DNA of 64,000 nt from a filamentous cyanobacterium CCP3 (GTDB lineage: Bacteria > Cyanobacteriota > Cyanobacteriia > Phormidesmidales > Phormidesmidaceae), in contig PYGV01000001.1 in NCBI GenBank assembly GCA_003022385.1, forward strand, positions 36,649 through 100,648. Reading direction: 5' to 3'. Of this stretch, positions 53,659 through 62,357 are shown in pieces. The first letter of the stretch is position 1. Every line of letters begins with the position of its first letter. The notes under the pieces were generated by a model. It worked only from the letters and a program-made list of their open reading frames with translations, was not told where the DNA came from and searched no databases. Position numbers and translations under genes: made by a program.

Positions 53659-54447
53659 ATGAAAGTTGCCACCTGGAACGTCAACTCCATTCGATCGCGC
53701 CTCGACCATGCGACCCAGTGGCTGCGAACCAACCCTGTGGACGTGCTGTGCCTGCAAGAGACCAAAGTGGTGAACGAGACGTTTCCCACGGCGGCCTTTT
53801 CAGAGCTGGGCTACACCGCCTACATTCACGGGCAAAAGTCCTACAACGGGGTGGCGTTGCTGAGCCGACAGCCGCTAGAAAACGTTCAGTACGGCTTTGC
53901 CCCAGTGCTCGGGGAGGAGCGCGTCGGCGATTTAGATGACCAAAAGCGGGTGATCGCCGGGCTATGGGACGATATCTATATTGTGAATCTCTACGTGCCC
54001 AACGGCAGTTCTATAGGCAGCGAGAAGTATGAGTACAAGCTGCGCTGGCTGGCCTGCCTTAAGGAGTACCTCACCGCCCTCCTGGAGGAGTATCCCAATC
54101 TCAACGTCTGCGGCGATTTTAATATCGCGCTAGAGGACAAAGATATTTACAACGCCGAGGGCAAAGAGAAGCACATTATGTCCTCACCCACTGAGCGGGA
54201 GGCCCTGCGGGAGGTAATGGCGGTAGGCTTGAAGGATGGCTTTCGCCTGTTCAACGACGAGGGCGGTCACTTTAGCTGGTGGGACTACCGCACTGCCGCC
54301 TTTCAGCGCAACATGGGCTGGCGCATCGACCACCACTACCTGTCGGTGGGACTGAGCGATCGCGCCCTGGGCTGCACCATTGACCTCGAACCCCGCCGCT
54401 GGGAGAAACCCAGCGACCACACCCCGGTTACGATGGAGTATGCGTAA
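53659..54447 (+). CDS. xth: Exodeoxyribonuclease III
   Basis: DNA repair nuclease (AP endonuclease, 3'-exonuclease) of the EEP fold, 262 residues. Catalytic motifs: ATWNVNSIRSRL, the metal Glu in LCLQETKVV, YVPNGSSIGSEKYEYKLRWL, CGDFNIALEDKDIYN, and the terminal GWRIDHHYLS and SDHTPVTMEY with the catalytic His. Starts ATG at 53659 with an AT-rich spacer upstream. Standard length. Confidence 0.95.
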   Translation: MKVATWNVNSIRSRLDHATQWLRTNPVDVLCLQETKVVNETFPTAAFSELGYTAYIHGQKSYNGVALLSRQPLENVQYGFAPVLGEERVGDLDDQKRVIAGLWDDIYIVNLYVPNGSSIGSEKYEYKLRWLACLKEYLTALLEEYPNLNVCGDFNIALEDKDIYNAEGKEKHIMSSPTEREALREVMAVGLKDGFRLFNDEGGHFSWWDYRTAAFQRNMGWRIDHHYLSVGLSDRALGCTIDLEPRRWEKPSDHTPVTMEYA

Positions 54448-54523
54448 GGCTTGGGGCCGGTCCCCTGCCAGAGCTTTCCTGAGAGAGTAAGATAAGCACA
54501 TTAAGCAGGTTTTCTGCACACCA

Positions 54524-54618
54524 GGAGTAGCCGGGCTTCAGGGAAGGGTTTACCCACCGGGGCGTGCCCTGAAGTGTTACCCGCAGTTCGGGTGTGAAAG
54601 GCCCTATCTACCTGCTCC
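54524..54618 (+). ncRNA. Candidate structured RNA (three-way junction) between xth and the SNF2 helicase gene
   Basis: Nested complementary segments: outer GGAG (54524-54527) with CTCC (54615-54618), TAG (54528-54530) with CTA (54608-54610), and GGG (54533-54535) with CCC (54602-54604). A long inner stem is formed by CTTCAGGG (54536-54543) with CCCTGAAG (54567-54574). A hairpin is formed by ACCCG (54579-54583) with CGGGT (54589-54593). This forms a compact three-way junction of 95 bases, ending 41 bases before the helicase start. I do not match it to a known riboswitch class. A leader RNA or a small RNA is possible; a chance fold is not excluded. Confidence 0.45.
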
Positions 54619-54659
54619 CAACGCATCCCATCCTTTGAGCGAGTCGTAGACACAGGGCA

Positions 54660-57600
54660 ATGGCAATACTACACGTCAGTTGGGTTCCCCAGGCGCAGCA
54701 GTTTTTTCTCTGGGGTGAGGCCTGGCAGCCGCTGCCAGCGGATGGGTTAGCCCTGTGGGAGGGGCTGCATCTTCACCCCTATGCCCTGGGTCAGGCCGAT
54801 TTGGCCCAGGTGCTAGTCGGCATGCAAAAACAGCTGGCGGGACGGGCTAGCTCGGCGGGGGATGTGTTTCCGGCGGTGCTGACCGAGGCCGCGATCGTCG
54901 CTGGGAAAGGGGCAACCAAGGCTGCCGGAGGAAGTCGGCGATCGCGCACCGCAAAATCAGGTGCCCGTGGGGCCGCTGGCCCAGTCTGGGGCGAGATCAC
55001 CCTGCCGCTACCGGCCCGTCTGCTGGCCACTGCGCTAGCGCCCGTGCATTCGGCCAAGCTAGATGCCCAGTCAGAGTCTGACGCTGATGCTGAAACGGTG
55101 CTGCATCCCTGGCGAGTGCAGGGCTGGCACCTAGGCATGGCCGATTTCTTGCCCATTTTGCTGGCTCTGCCCCTGGGGCAGCACACCCCCACTGGCCCCG
55201 GCGACATCGGGGCCGACCTGCGCTACTGGGGCCACATTGCCCGCTGGGGCCTGAATTTGCTGGCCCGAGGCAAGTTTTTACCCGATCTAGAACTCACCAG
55301 CCAAACCCTGGCCGCTGGCTGGCACCCCCTGCTCGACAGCGCCCCCGACCAGGAGCGTCTGCGCCATTTTGCCCTGACCATGCCGCTGGCCTGCCGGACC
55401 CATTTGCCTGCCGCCGCTAAGGGATCGCTACCGCTGGCCTGCGGGTTTCCTTTGCTCGACCCCCAGCCGCTGCTGCTGAAGTTTTTAACCGCGTTAGTCG
55501 ACTACCAGGTGCGCCAGGTGGCCCAGGCACAGCCCCTCAACGGCTTGGCCAACCTGGGCAAAGAGCTGCCGCTGCAGCCCTGGCTGCAGGCCCTGAGCCA
55601 GCCGGTAGGCACCCTAGACGCCGCCGCCGCCGCCGCCGCCCGCCTTCAAGAGGCGCTGACCACCTGGACTACGCCCCTGCAAACCCTGGCCGAAGACCCA
55701 TCCCGCCAGTTTCGCCTGCGGCTGGTGCTGCAGCCCCCTCCAGATCTCGACCAGCCCTGGCAGCTGCGCTACCAGCTCCAGTCAGCTGCCAACCCCGACT
55801 GGCTGCTGGGGGCCGACCTGATCTGGCAGCATCCAGTGGCCGAGCTGCACCACCAGGGGGCCATTCTTAAAGCCCCGCAGGAAACTCTGCTGGGTGCCCT
55901 GGGCCGAGCCGCCCGCCTCTACGATCCGATCCGCGAGAGCCTGCGTCAGCAGCACCCCACCCACTGCGACCTCGACCCGATTCAGGCCTACCAATTCATC
56001 AAGGCCTCGGCCTGGCAGCTGCAAGACAACGGCGTTGAGGTCGAGCTGCCCCCCGGCCTGACCCAAACCGCCGAGAATGGCAGCGGACGGCTCGGCCTGA
56101 AGGTGCAGGCGGAGGTGCCGCCCCAGAAACAGCGGCAGCGCCTCGGCCTCAAGAGCCTGCTCAACTTTCGCTGGGAGCTCTCGATCGCAGACGAAACCCT
56201 CTCGGCTGCCGAGTTTGAGCAGTTGATCAACCAGGGTTCACCGCTGGTTGAAATCAACGGCCGCTGGGTCGAGCTCAAACCTCAGGATGTGAAGGCGGCG
56301 CGGCAGTTTTTGGCTGGTCAAAAAACCGCGACTCCGCTGTCGGTGGAAGATGCCCTGCGGATTAGTACAGGCGACACCCAGCTGATCGACAAGCTGCCCG
56401 TGGTGAGCTTTGAGGCCACCGGAGCACTGCAAACGCTGATCGAAACCCTGACCACGGGCAACCAAACCCTGGAGGAAATCGAGGCTCCCAGCGGCTTTAA
56501 AGGCACGCTGCGGCCCTACCAGGCCAGGGGAGTCTCGTGGCTAGCCTTTTTGGAACAGTGGGGCCTAGGGGCCTGTCTGGCCGACGATATGGGCCTGGGC
56601 AAAACCATTCAGCTGATTGCCTTTTTGCTCTACCTGCAGGACAACGGCTGGCTGGAAAGCCCGGTGCTGCTGGTCTGCCCCACCTCGGTGCTGGGCAACT
56701 GGGAGAAGGAAGTCAAACGGTTTGCGCCTAAGCTCAACACCCTGGTACACCACGGCGATCGCAGGCCTCGCGGCAGCGCCCTGGCCAAAGCCGTGCAGGA
56801 CAAGCACCTGGTGATCACTAGCTACGCCCTGATCTACCGCGATCTCAAGCCTTTGCAGTCGGTGAACTGGCAGTGCCTGGTGCTTGACGAAGCCCAGAAC
56901 ATCAAAAACTCCGACGCCAAACAGTCGAAAGCGGCCCGCCAGATCGAGGCGCAGTTTCGCGTGGCCCTCACCGGCACCCCGGTCGAAAACCGCCTGGGTG
57001 AGCTGTGGTCGATTATGGACTTTCTCAACCCCGGCTACCTGGGGCCCAAGAACTTCTTTCAGCGCCGCTTTGCCACCCCGATCGAGCGCTACGGCGATAC
57101 GGCTTCGCTGCGGGCGCTGAAGGGGCTGGTGCAGCCCTTTATTCTGCGGCGGCTCAAGACCGATCGCACCATTATTCAAGACCTGCCCGACAAGCAGGAA
57201 ATGAGCGTCTACTGCGGCCTCTCGGCGGAGCAGGCCAACCTCTACCAGCAGACCGTCGATAAGGCGTTAGAAACTCTGGATGACGCCACCGGGGTGCAGC
57301 GCAAGGGCCAGATTCTGGCGCTGCTGACCAAGCTAAAGCAAATTTGCAACCACCCAGCCCAGTTTTTGCAGGAGCCCAGCCTGGGGCTGAAGGGGCGATC
57401 GGGCAAGCTGCAGCGGCTCGACGAAATGCTCGAAGAAGTGATTGCCGAGGGCGATCGCGCCCTGATCTTTACCCAGTTTGCCGAGTGGGGCAAGCTGCTG
57501 CAGCGGCACCTGCAGTCGTACCTGGGGCAGGAGGCAATGTTTCTCTACGGCACCACCACCAAAACCCAGCGCGAGGTCATGGTCGATCGCTTCCAGAATG

Positions 57601-57953
57601 ACCCCGCCGCGCCGCGCCTGTTCATCCTCTCGCTGAAGGCCGGGGGGGTAGGCCTCAACCTCACCCGCGCCAACCACGTCTTCCACTACGATCGCTGGTG
57701 GAACCCGGCGATCGAAAACCAGGCCACCGACCGCGCCTTTCGCATTGGCCAAACCCGCAATGTGCAGGTGCACAAGTTTGTCACCACTGGCACCCTAGAG
57801 GAGCGCATCCACGAGATGATTGAGAGCAAAAAGGTGCTCTCCGAGCAGGTGGTCAGCGCGGGCGAAGGCTGGCTGACCGAGTTCGACACCGACCAGCTGC
57901 GCAACCTGCTGCTGCTCGATCGCAATGCCATCATCGACGACGATGGTGAATAG
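54660..57953 (+). CDS. SNF2-family DEAD/DEAH-box helicase (bacterial SWI2/SNF2-like)
   Basis: 1097-residue ATP-dependent DNA-translocase-type protein. An N-terminal region of about 600 residues, partly of the bacterial SNF2-associated type, precedes the helicase core. Motif I is ADDMGLGKTIQ; then CPTSVLGNWEKE; motif II is LDEAQNIKN; motif III is TGTPVENRL. The second RecA lobe has LSLKAGGVGLNLTRANHVFH and motif VI QATDRAFRIGQTRNVQVHKF. The family remodels protein-DNA complexes, for example helping stalled RNA polymerase (RapA-like) or in recombination. The C-terminal tail ends in an acidic DDDGE. The start at 54660 has a weak ribosome-binding site. Confidence 0.92.
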   Translation: MAILHVSWVPQAQQFFLWGEAWQPLPADGLALWEGLHLHPYALGQADLAQVLVGMQKQLAGRASSAGDVFPAVLTEAAIVAGKGATKAAGGSRRSRTAKSGARGAAGPVWGEITLPLPARLLATALAPVHSAKLDAQSESDADAETVLHPWRVQGWHLGMADFLPILLALPLGQHTPTGPGDIGADLRYWGHIARWGLNLLARGKFLPDLELTSQTLAAGWHPLLDSAPDQERLRHFALTMPLACRTHLPAAAKGSLPLACGFPLLDPQPLLLKFLTALVDYQVRQVAQAQPLNGLANLGKELPLQPWLQALSQPVGTLDAAAAAAARLQEALTTWTTPLQTLAEDPSRQFRLRLVLQPPPDLDQPWQLRYQLQSAANPDWLLGADLIWQHPVAELHHQGAILKAPQETLLGALGRAARLYDPIRESLRQQHPTHCDLDPIQAYQFIKASAWQLQDNGVEVELPPGLTQTAENGSGRLGLKVQAEVPPQKQRQRLGLKSLLNFRWELSIADETLSAAEFEQLINQGSPLVEINGRWVELKPQDVKAARQFLAGQKTATPLSVEDALRISTGDTQLIDKLPVVSFEATGALQTLIETLTTGNQTLEEIEAPSGFKGTLRPYQARGVSWLAFLEQWGLGACLADDMGLGKTIQLIAFLLYLQDNGWLESPVLLVCPTSVLGNWEKEVKRFAPKLNTLVHHGDRRPRGSALAKAVQDKHLVITSYALIYRDLKPLQSVNWQCLVLDEAQNIKNSDAKQSKAARQIEAQFRVALTGTPVENRLGELWSIMDFLNPGYLGPKNFFQRRFATPIERYGDTASLRALKGLVQPFILRRLKTDRTIIQDLPDKQEMSVYCGLSAEQANLYQQTVDKALETLDDATGVQRKGQILALLTKLKQICNHPAQFLQEPSLGLKGRSGKLQRLDEMLEEVIAEGDRALIFTQFAEWGKLLQRHLQSYLGQEAMFLYGTTTKTQREVMVDRFQNDPAAPRLFILSLKAGGVGLNLTRANHVFHYDRWWNPAIENQATDRAFRIGQTRNVQVHKFVTTGTLEERIHEMIESKKVLSEQVVSAGEGWLTEFDTDQLRNLLLLDRNAIIDDDGE

Positions 57954-58202
57954 GGGCCTCCAGGTGAACCCAGCCTGAGTGGTAGAATCGACCTGCAGCG
58001 ACGGTTCATAGCCCGCGGAAGCGCTCTTGCGGTGAACCTGTCAGCGGTAGGCAGGGTGCGATCGCTCACGGCACGGCGCAGCCCGGTTGCACCACTGTCA
58101 CAGACCTGAGTGCTACGCTGGGTCGCCGGGAGTATTGTAGTGGGTGGCCTAGATTGGTTGCCCCAAGCTACCCGGCCAGATAGTTTTCATTGGAGGTACA
58201 CC
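57954..58202. other. Intergenic region upstream of the DUF2808 gene, with inverted repeats
   Basis: No gene. GGTTCA (about 58004-58009) can pair with TGAACC (about 58033-58038) around a CCGC/GCGG inner stem, and GGTGC (about 58055) with GCACC (about 58089). The region could contain a leader RNA. I compared it with cobalamin-riboswitch blocks and found only a partial CACTG resemblance, so no class is assigned. GGAGGT precedes the next start codon. Confidence 0.35.
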
Positions 58203-58781
58203 ATGACATCCCTAAAGCAATCGCTGAAATTTGCCGCCCTGGGGTTGGCCGCCGTAGCAGCTGCCGTAGGCCTTAGCACAGCGCTACCCCAGCCCACCCA
58301 GGCCCAAACCGGACTGACCATTTTTGGTGGTGTCGAACCCGAATTTCGCCTTGGCTATCTGATCGATTTCAACACCCCGTACAGCACCAACGCCCGCTAC
58401 TACCTCAACATCATGCGGACCAAGCTGCCCCGCGACGTCATTTCTATGGAAATTGACTACCCCGACACCTTCACTGAAATTGGCGGCCGCATCGACCCAA
58501 ACAAAATTGAGCTGCGCAGCGGCGACTGGCGCGGCGGCGAGACCATTCCACTGAAGGTGGTCGATCTCTACGAAGATGAAAACCGCATTGAAATCATTCC
58601 CGAAGAGCCCATTCCTGCCAATACCAACCTGGTAGTAGTGCTCTCTGACGTGCGCAACCCCCGTCGCTACGGCTACCACTACTTCAACCTGCGGATGATG
58701 TACCAGGGCGATGTGATCAATCAGTACACCGGCACCTGGCCTCTGGAAGTCGCTGCCGACAACAATCAACGCACTCGCTAA
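58203..58781 (+). CDS. DUF2808 family exported protein
   Basis: 192 residues from the ATG at 58203, which has a GGAGGT six bases upstream; the longer frame beginning at 58110 is non-conserved. A signal peptide runs to about TQAQ|TG at residue 34. The mature part has the DUF2808 core: FTEIGGRIDPNKIELRSG, then PLKVVDLYEDENRIEIIPEE and VVVLSDVRNPRRYGYHYFNL. Cyanobacterial DUF2808 proteins are periplasmic or cell-surface proteins of unknown role. It is followed 57 bases later by rpmH. Confidence 0.85.
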   Translation: MTSLKQSLKFAALGLAAVAAAVGLSTALPQPTQAQTGLTIFGGVEPEFRLGYLIDFNTPYSTNARYYLNIMRTKLPRDVISMEIDYPDTFTEIGGRIDPNKIELRSGDWRGGETIPLKVVDLYEDENRIEIIPEEPIPANTNLVVVLSDVRNPRRYGYHYFNLRMMYQGDVINQYTGTWPLEVAADNNQRTR

Positions 58782-58838
58782 TCGCCACCTGGTGCTACTA
58801 TAGTAGACTGTGACTTTTTATCAGCAACAGGCAACGCC

Positions 58839-58976
58839 ATGAGTAAGCGCACCCTAGAGGGCACCAACCGTAAGCAAAAGCGAACGTCCGGGTTTCGCGC
58901 TCGTATGCGCTCCCACACCGGCCAAAACGTGATCAAAGCTCGTCGCCGCAAGGGACGCGCTAAGCTCGCTGTCTAG
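58839..58976 (+). CDS. rpmH: Ribosomal protein L34
   Basis: 45-residue basic protein of the large ribosomal subunit, [20 protein letters not shown] through [11 protein letters not shown]. The pattern of [20 protein letters not shown] is typical of L34. It is too short for an ORF length threshold of about 60 residues. It begins the conserved rpmH-rnpA-yidC-jag block that in many bacteria lies near the origin of replication. Confidence 0.97.
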   Translation: MSKRTLEGTNRKQKRTSGFRARMRSHTGQNVIKARRRKGRAKLAV

Positions 58977-59019
58977 CCCCGCCAGGGGTTAGTTCGAACC
59001 GTAGGTGTCAAGCATTTTG

Positions 59020-59047
59020 GCCCTGGGGCTATCAAAAGCTCCAGGGC
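59020..59047 (+). terminator. Hairpin between rpmH and rnpA
   Basis: GCCCTGGGGCT (59020-59030) pairs with AGCTCCAGGGC (59037-59047) in an 11-base-pair stem with one G-U pair and the loop ATCAAA. The following TATTGCTGTTTG is only moderately T-rich. It could attenuate rnpA relative to rpmH, which is needed in excess, or serve as an RNA processing site. Confidence 0.6.
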
Positions 59048-59092
59048 TATTGCTGTTTGTGAAAATACTGTTGGAATCCTAGGGGTTAGGCC

Positions 59093-59452
59093 GTGCTACC
59101 CAAACACAATCGACTGCGGCGGTCGCGGCAGTTTTCCCAGGTCTATCGGCAGGGCAAAAAAGCTGTCTCAGCCCACCTGATCATGCGGGTGCTGCCGCTG
59201 CCTGCTGCCCCCAGCGAGAGCCCCTGCATTGGTATTGTCATCAGCCAAAAAGTGCACAAGCGGGCGGTGGTGCGCAACCGCCTCAAGCGCCAGGTGCGCG
59301 CTGCCCTCAGAACTCTGCTGCCCCGTCTCAAGCCCTCCCTTTGGATTGTGATTAACCTCAAGCCCGAGGCCACCCAGTGCGAATATGGCGAATTTTTGCG
59401 AGAATTAGAGCAGTTGTTTACCAAGCTAGAGGTCATCCATGGGCATTCGTGA
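59093..59452 (+). CDS. rnpA: Ribonuclease P protein component
   Basis: 119-residue basic protein that assists the catalytic RNA of RNase P in trimming tRNA 5' leaders. The conserved RNR motif is in VVRNRLKRQVRAALR, and the N-terminus LPKHNRLRRSRQFSQVYRQG matches. The start is GTG at 59093. It overlaps the start of the PH-domain gene by 14 bases, implying translational coupling. Confidence 0.96.
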   Translation: MLPKHNRLRRSRQFSQVYRQGKKAVSAHLIMRVLPLPAAPSESPCIGIVISQKVHKRAVVRNRLKRQVRAALRTLLPRLKPSLWIVINLKPEATQCEYGEFLRELEQLFTKLEVIHGHS

Positions 59453-59834
59453 GGATGTGTACTACGAGGGCGGTCCCCACATTGGCGATTTAATCGTCAA
59501 CCTGCTGCTGGGGTTTACGATCATTTGCCTTCCCCTCACGGTCGGGGCTATCACCCGCGCCCTGTGGCTGCGCTACCGCATCACAAATCGACGCATTTCG
59601 GTCACAGGGGGCTGGATGGGGCGCGATCGCACCGACCTGATTTACAACGAAATCAGTAAAATTGTCACAGTACCTCGGGGCATCGGCCTTTGGGGTGACA
59701 TGGTCGTCACCCTCAAAGACGGCAGTCGCCTAGAACTGCGCTCTATGCCTCGCTTCCGTGAGGTTTACGACTACATCAACGAGCGCATTTCTCCTTCGGC
59801 CAAGGCCGTCAGCGGTGCCGTCGGCGAGGTTTAA
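59439..59834 (+). CDS. Bacterial PH-domain membrane protein (DUF304/YdbT-like)
   Basis: 131 residues with one hydrophobic segment (LIVNLLLGFTIICLPLTVGA) followed by the bPH2 core LRYRITNRRISVTGGWMGRD, RTDLIYNEISKIVTVPRGIG, DMVVTLKDGSRLELR. Overlaps rnpA and is found in this position in cyanobacterial rnpA-yidC clusters. Function unknown; a membrane-associated lipid- or peptide-binding role is inferred from the fold. Confidence 0.88.
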   Translation: MGIREDVYYEGGPHIGDLIVNLLLGFTIICLPLTVGAITRALWLRYRITNRRISVTGGWMGRDRTDLIYNEISKIVTVPRGIGLWGDMVVTLKDGSRLELRSMPRFREVYDYINERISPSAKAVSGAVGEV

Positions 59835-59867
59835 ACCAACGTAAAACTACGGCAATCCGTCAGTGAC

Positions 59868-59886
59868 CGGGCGGCTTGCCGCCCCG
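59868..59886. repeat. GC-rich hairpin in the yidC leader
   Basis: CGGGCGGC and GCCGCCCCG flank TT, giving a short GC-rich hairpin 61 bases before the yidC start. It could modulate expression between the PH gene and yidC. No T-run follows. Confidence 0.45.
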
Positions 59887-59946
59887 ACTATGGGGTAGAT
59901 TAGGTAACTGAGCAGTTAACGTCGTATCCCCTGTAGCAGGGTTCTA

Positions 59947-61104
59947 GTGCCCATGGATTTTGGAATTGGATTTCTGACCAACAACATCATGTTGCCGATC
60001 CTGGATTTTTTCTACGGGATCGTGCCCAGCTATGGGTTGGCCATTGTTGCCCTCACCCTGGTGATTCGGTTTGCGCTGTACCCCCTCAACGCAGGCTCGA
60101 TTCGCAACATGCGACGCATGAAGGTGGCCCAGCCTCTGATGCAAAAGCGCGTCAAAGAAATCCAGGAGCGCTACAAGGACAACCCCACCAAGCTCCAAGA
60201 AGAGATGAGTGGGGTCTACAAAGAGTTTGGTAACCCGCTGGCGGGCTGCTTCCCGGTGCTGCTGCAAATGCCCATTCTCTTTGCCCTGTTTGCCACCCTG
60301 CGGGGGTCGCCGTTCGCCGACATCAACTACGACGTCAACGTTCAAGTCTTTCCCCAAGAAAAGATTGAGCAGATTCAGCCCCAGGTGTTTACCACTCCGC
60401 CTAAGGCGATCTACGTCTCTGACGGCTCGCACTTTCCCATCTCGGCGGTCGTGCCCGGCGGCAACAAGCTCGTCGTGGGCGAAAAGACCGATGTACGCCT
60501 GCAAACCGCCGAGGGCGAAACAATTCAGTCTTTAGTCACCCAGTACAACGACGACATCGACAGCTTTAAGCCCCGCTGGGAAGTCACTAAGGGCGACGAT
60601 GTCATTTCGGTGGATGAGGCGGGCAACATTACCGCCCTGGCCCCTGGTGAAGCCACCGTGCGGGTGCAGGCCCCAGGCCTGGCTGCCAACAAGGGCTTTC
60701 TCTTTATCAAAGCCCTGGGTCGCATTGGCGTAACCGGCGACGACGGCGCTATCCACTGGGATATTTTGATTATGATCCTGGGCTTTGGGGCCAGCCTTTA
60801 CCTCAACCAGGTGCTCTCAGGGCAGGGCTCGACCTCCAGCGACAACCCCCAGCAGGCGGCGGTGAACAAGTTCACGCCGATCATCTTCTCTGGCATGTTC
60901 CTGTTCTTCCCGCTGCCCGCTGGGGTGCTGATGTACATGCTGATTGCCAACATCTTCCAGACCCTGCAAACCTTCATTCTGTCGCGAGAGCCGCTGCCTG
61001 AGAACCTGCAAAAAATTGTCGATGCCGAAACCAAAACCAAGGCTGAAGACGATCGCAAAACCCTGCCCTTTGAGCCAGGGCGCAGCAAAAAGAAAAAGGC
61101 GTAA
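59947..61104 (+). CDS. yidC: Membrane protein insertase YidC/Oxa1, with an inserted Ig-like segment
   Basis: 385-residue insertase for inner and thylakoid membrane proteins. Conserved core: [60 protein letters not shown], and the later TM segments with [20 protein letters not shown]. Between the second and third TM blocks, residues about 150-255 carry an extra domain: [60 protein letters not shown], a Big-type Ig-like (BIG2) pattern, presumably on the outer face. The start GTG at 59947 or ATG at 59953 are both possible. Confidence 0.95.
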   Translation: MPMDFGIGFLTNNIMLPILDFFYGIVPSYGLAIVALTLVIRFALYPLNAGSIRNMRRMKVAQPLMQKRVKEIQERYKDNPTKLQEEMSGVYKEFGNPLAGCFPVLLQMPILFALFATLRGSPFADINYDVNVQVFPQEKIEQIQPQVFTTPPKAIYVSDGSHFPISAVVPGGNKLVVGEKTDVRLQTAEGETIQSLVTQYNDDIDSFKPRWEVTKGDDVISVDEAGNITALAPGEATVRVQAPGLAANKGFLFIKALGRIGVTGDDGAIHWDILIMILGFGASLYLNQVLSGQGSTSSDNPQQAAVNKFTPIIFSGMFLFFPLPAGVLMYMLIANIFQTLQTFILSREPLPENLQKIVDAETKTKAEDDRKTLPFEPGRSKKKKA

Positions 61105-61107
61105 ACC

Positions 61108-61608
61108 ATGGTCATTGATGCTGCTGCCGCTGGCGTGAACTGGTTAACCAACCTGCTGACAATGCAGGGGTTGGCCTCGACTGTCACCGCCCATCCAGTC
61201 GAAGATGAGTCGGGGGAGAGCTGCTGGCTCACCATTGCTGAAGAGCCGCTGACAGCGGAGCAGGTGCAGGCCCTAATTGGCGAGGGCGGCGCGGTGCTTG
61301 ACTCGATTCAGTATCTGGCCAATACCACCCTCAATTTGGGCAAGAGTCAGGACGAGCAGCAGGCCTTTACGATCGAGCTGGCGGGCTACCGGGCCAAGCG
61401 CCTGGAGGAACTCAAGACCATGGCCGCAGATGCCGCCGAGCGGGTGCTGGCCAGCGGTGAGGAGTACGAAATGCAGGGGCTATCTTCCGCTGAGCGCCGC
61501 CAGATGCACCACTTTTTGGCGGCCCATGAGGGGGTGGCCACCTTTAGTCGGGGCCGCGAACCCGATCGCCGTCTGGTAGTCTGTCTAGCGGGTGAGGCGG
61601 CTGAGTAG
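61108..61608 (+). CDS. Jag/KhpB-like KH-R3H RNA-binding protein
   Basis: 166 residues. The KH core is VQALIGEGGAVLDSIQYLAN (GEGG loop) at about 53-72. The R3H domain at about 125-160 contains ERRQMHHFLAAHEGVATFSR then GREPDRRLVV, with the Arg-x3-His signature. The Jag N-terminal domain present in many homologues is missing; the frame starts directly before the KH domain. It is 3 bases downstream of yidC, a conserved linkage (SpoIIIJ-Jag). Confidence 0.92.
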   Translation: MVIDAAAAGVNWLTNLLTMQGLASTVTAHPVEDESGESCWLTIAEEPLTAEQVQALIGEGGAVLDSIQYLANTTLNLGKSQDEQQAFTIELAGYRAKRLEELKTMAADAAERVLASGEEYEMQGLSSAERRQMHHFLAAHEGVATFSRGREPDRRLVVCLAGEAAE

Positions 61609-61670
61609 CTCTTTGCCAAGACTATAAGGATGGCGCCAGTCTTAGCGGGTATGAACCGGAGGGATGAACA

Positions 61671-62186
61671 ATGGAGCGAGTGTATATACCCCACCTGTTG
61701 CAGCGGCCTGAGAAAACCCTTACCGTTGAGCTAGACACCCACCTAGCCGATTTAGAGACTCTGACTCCGGTACGGGGGGAGCTAACGGTAACTCACCAGG
61801 GCACCTACCTTGAGGTCAAGGCCAAAGCCGACACGATTGTTACTCTGACCTGCGATCGCTGCCTGCAGGCCTACAACCATCGTGTAGCCGTAGTTGCCCA
61901 GGAGCTGATCTGGCTGGAGGACGAGCCTGACCCTGCCACCCTGCCCCTGGAGCGCGAGGTGTCGGTAGATGACCTGTTTGAAACCCTGCCCCCCAGCGGC
62001 CACTTTTACCCCGAAACTTGGATCTACGAACAGATTTGTCTGGCCCTACCCCAGCCGCAGATCTGCGACGAAGACTGCCCCGGCATTGCAACTCGTCATC
62101 AGGGCACTGCTACTGCCGAGCCCGTAGACCACCGCTGGGCCGCCCTGGCTCAGCTTCAGCAGCAGCTCAATCTACCAGACGCTTAG
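61671..62186 (+). CDS. YceD/DUF177 family protein
   Basis: 171 residues. The two cysteine pairs are visible: TCDRCLQAYNHRV at about 63-72 and CDEDCPGIATRH at about 132-140, as in the DUF177 family. In plants and bacteria the family is tied to 23S rRNA accumulation and rpmF co-expression. It closes the rpmH-yidC-jag gene block here. The L32 gene (rpmF), often next to it, is not present. Confidence 0.88.
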   Translation: MERVYIPHLLQRPEKTLTVELDTHLADLETLTPVRGELTVTHQGTYLEVKAKADTIVTLTCDRCLQAYNHRVAVVAQELIWLEDEPDPATLPLEREVSVDDLFETLPPSGHFYPETWIYEQICLALPQPQICDEDCPGIATRHQGTATAEPVDHRWAALAQLQQQLNLPDA

Positions 62187-62357
62187 AGTCACCCCTTTTC
62201 ACCTAAAGGCTCACTACGGGCGACTTTTACCACCAGGAGAAGCCTGTGGGGGTGAGTCTAGGAGATAACTTTTTAGCTCTCTACGCAGCGACTTCTCTAA
62301 AGTTCGATAGGCTGGAGACGACACCAGAGAGTTGTAGGATACCCGCGCCGCGCTGAT

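Noticed and set aside
58000..58130. Possible cobalamin riboswitch upstream of the DUF2808 gene
   Set aside because: Only a CACTG-type fragment matches; the conserved GGTGaAAxTCC and other core blocks are missing.
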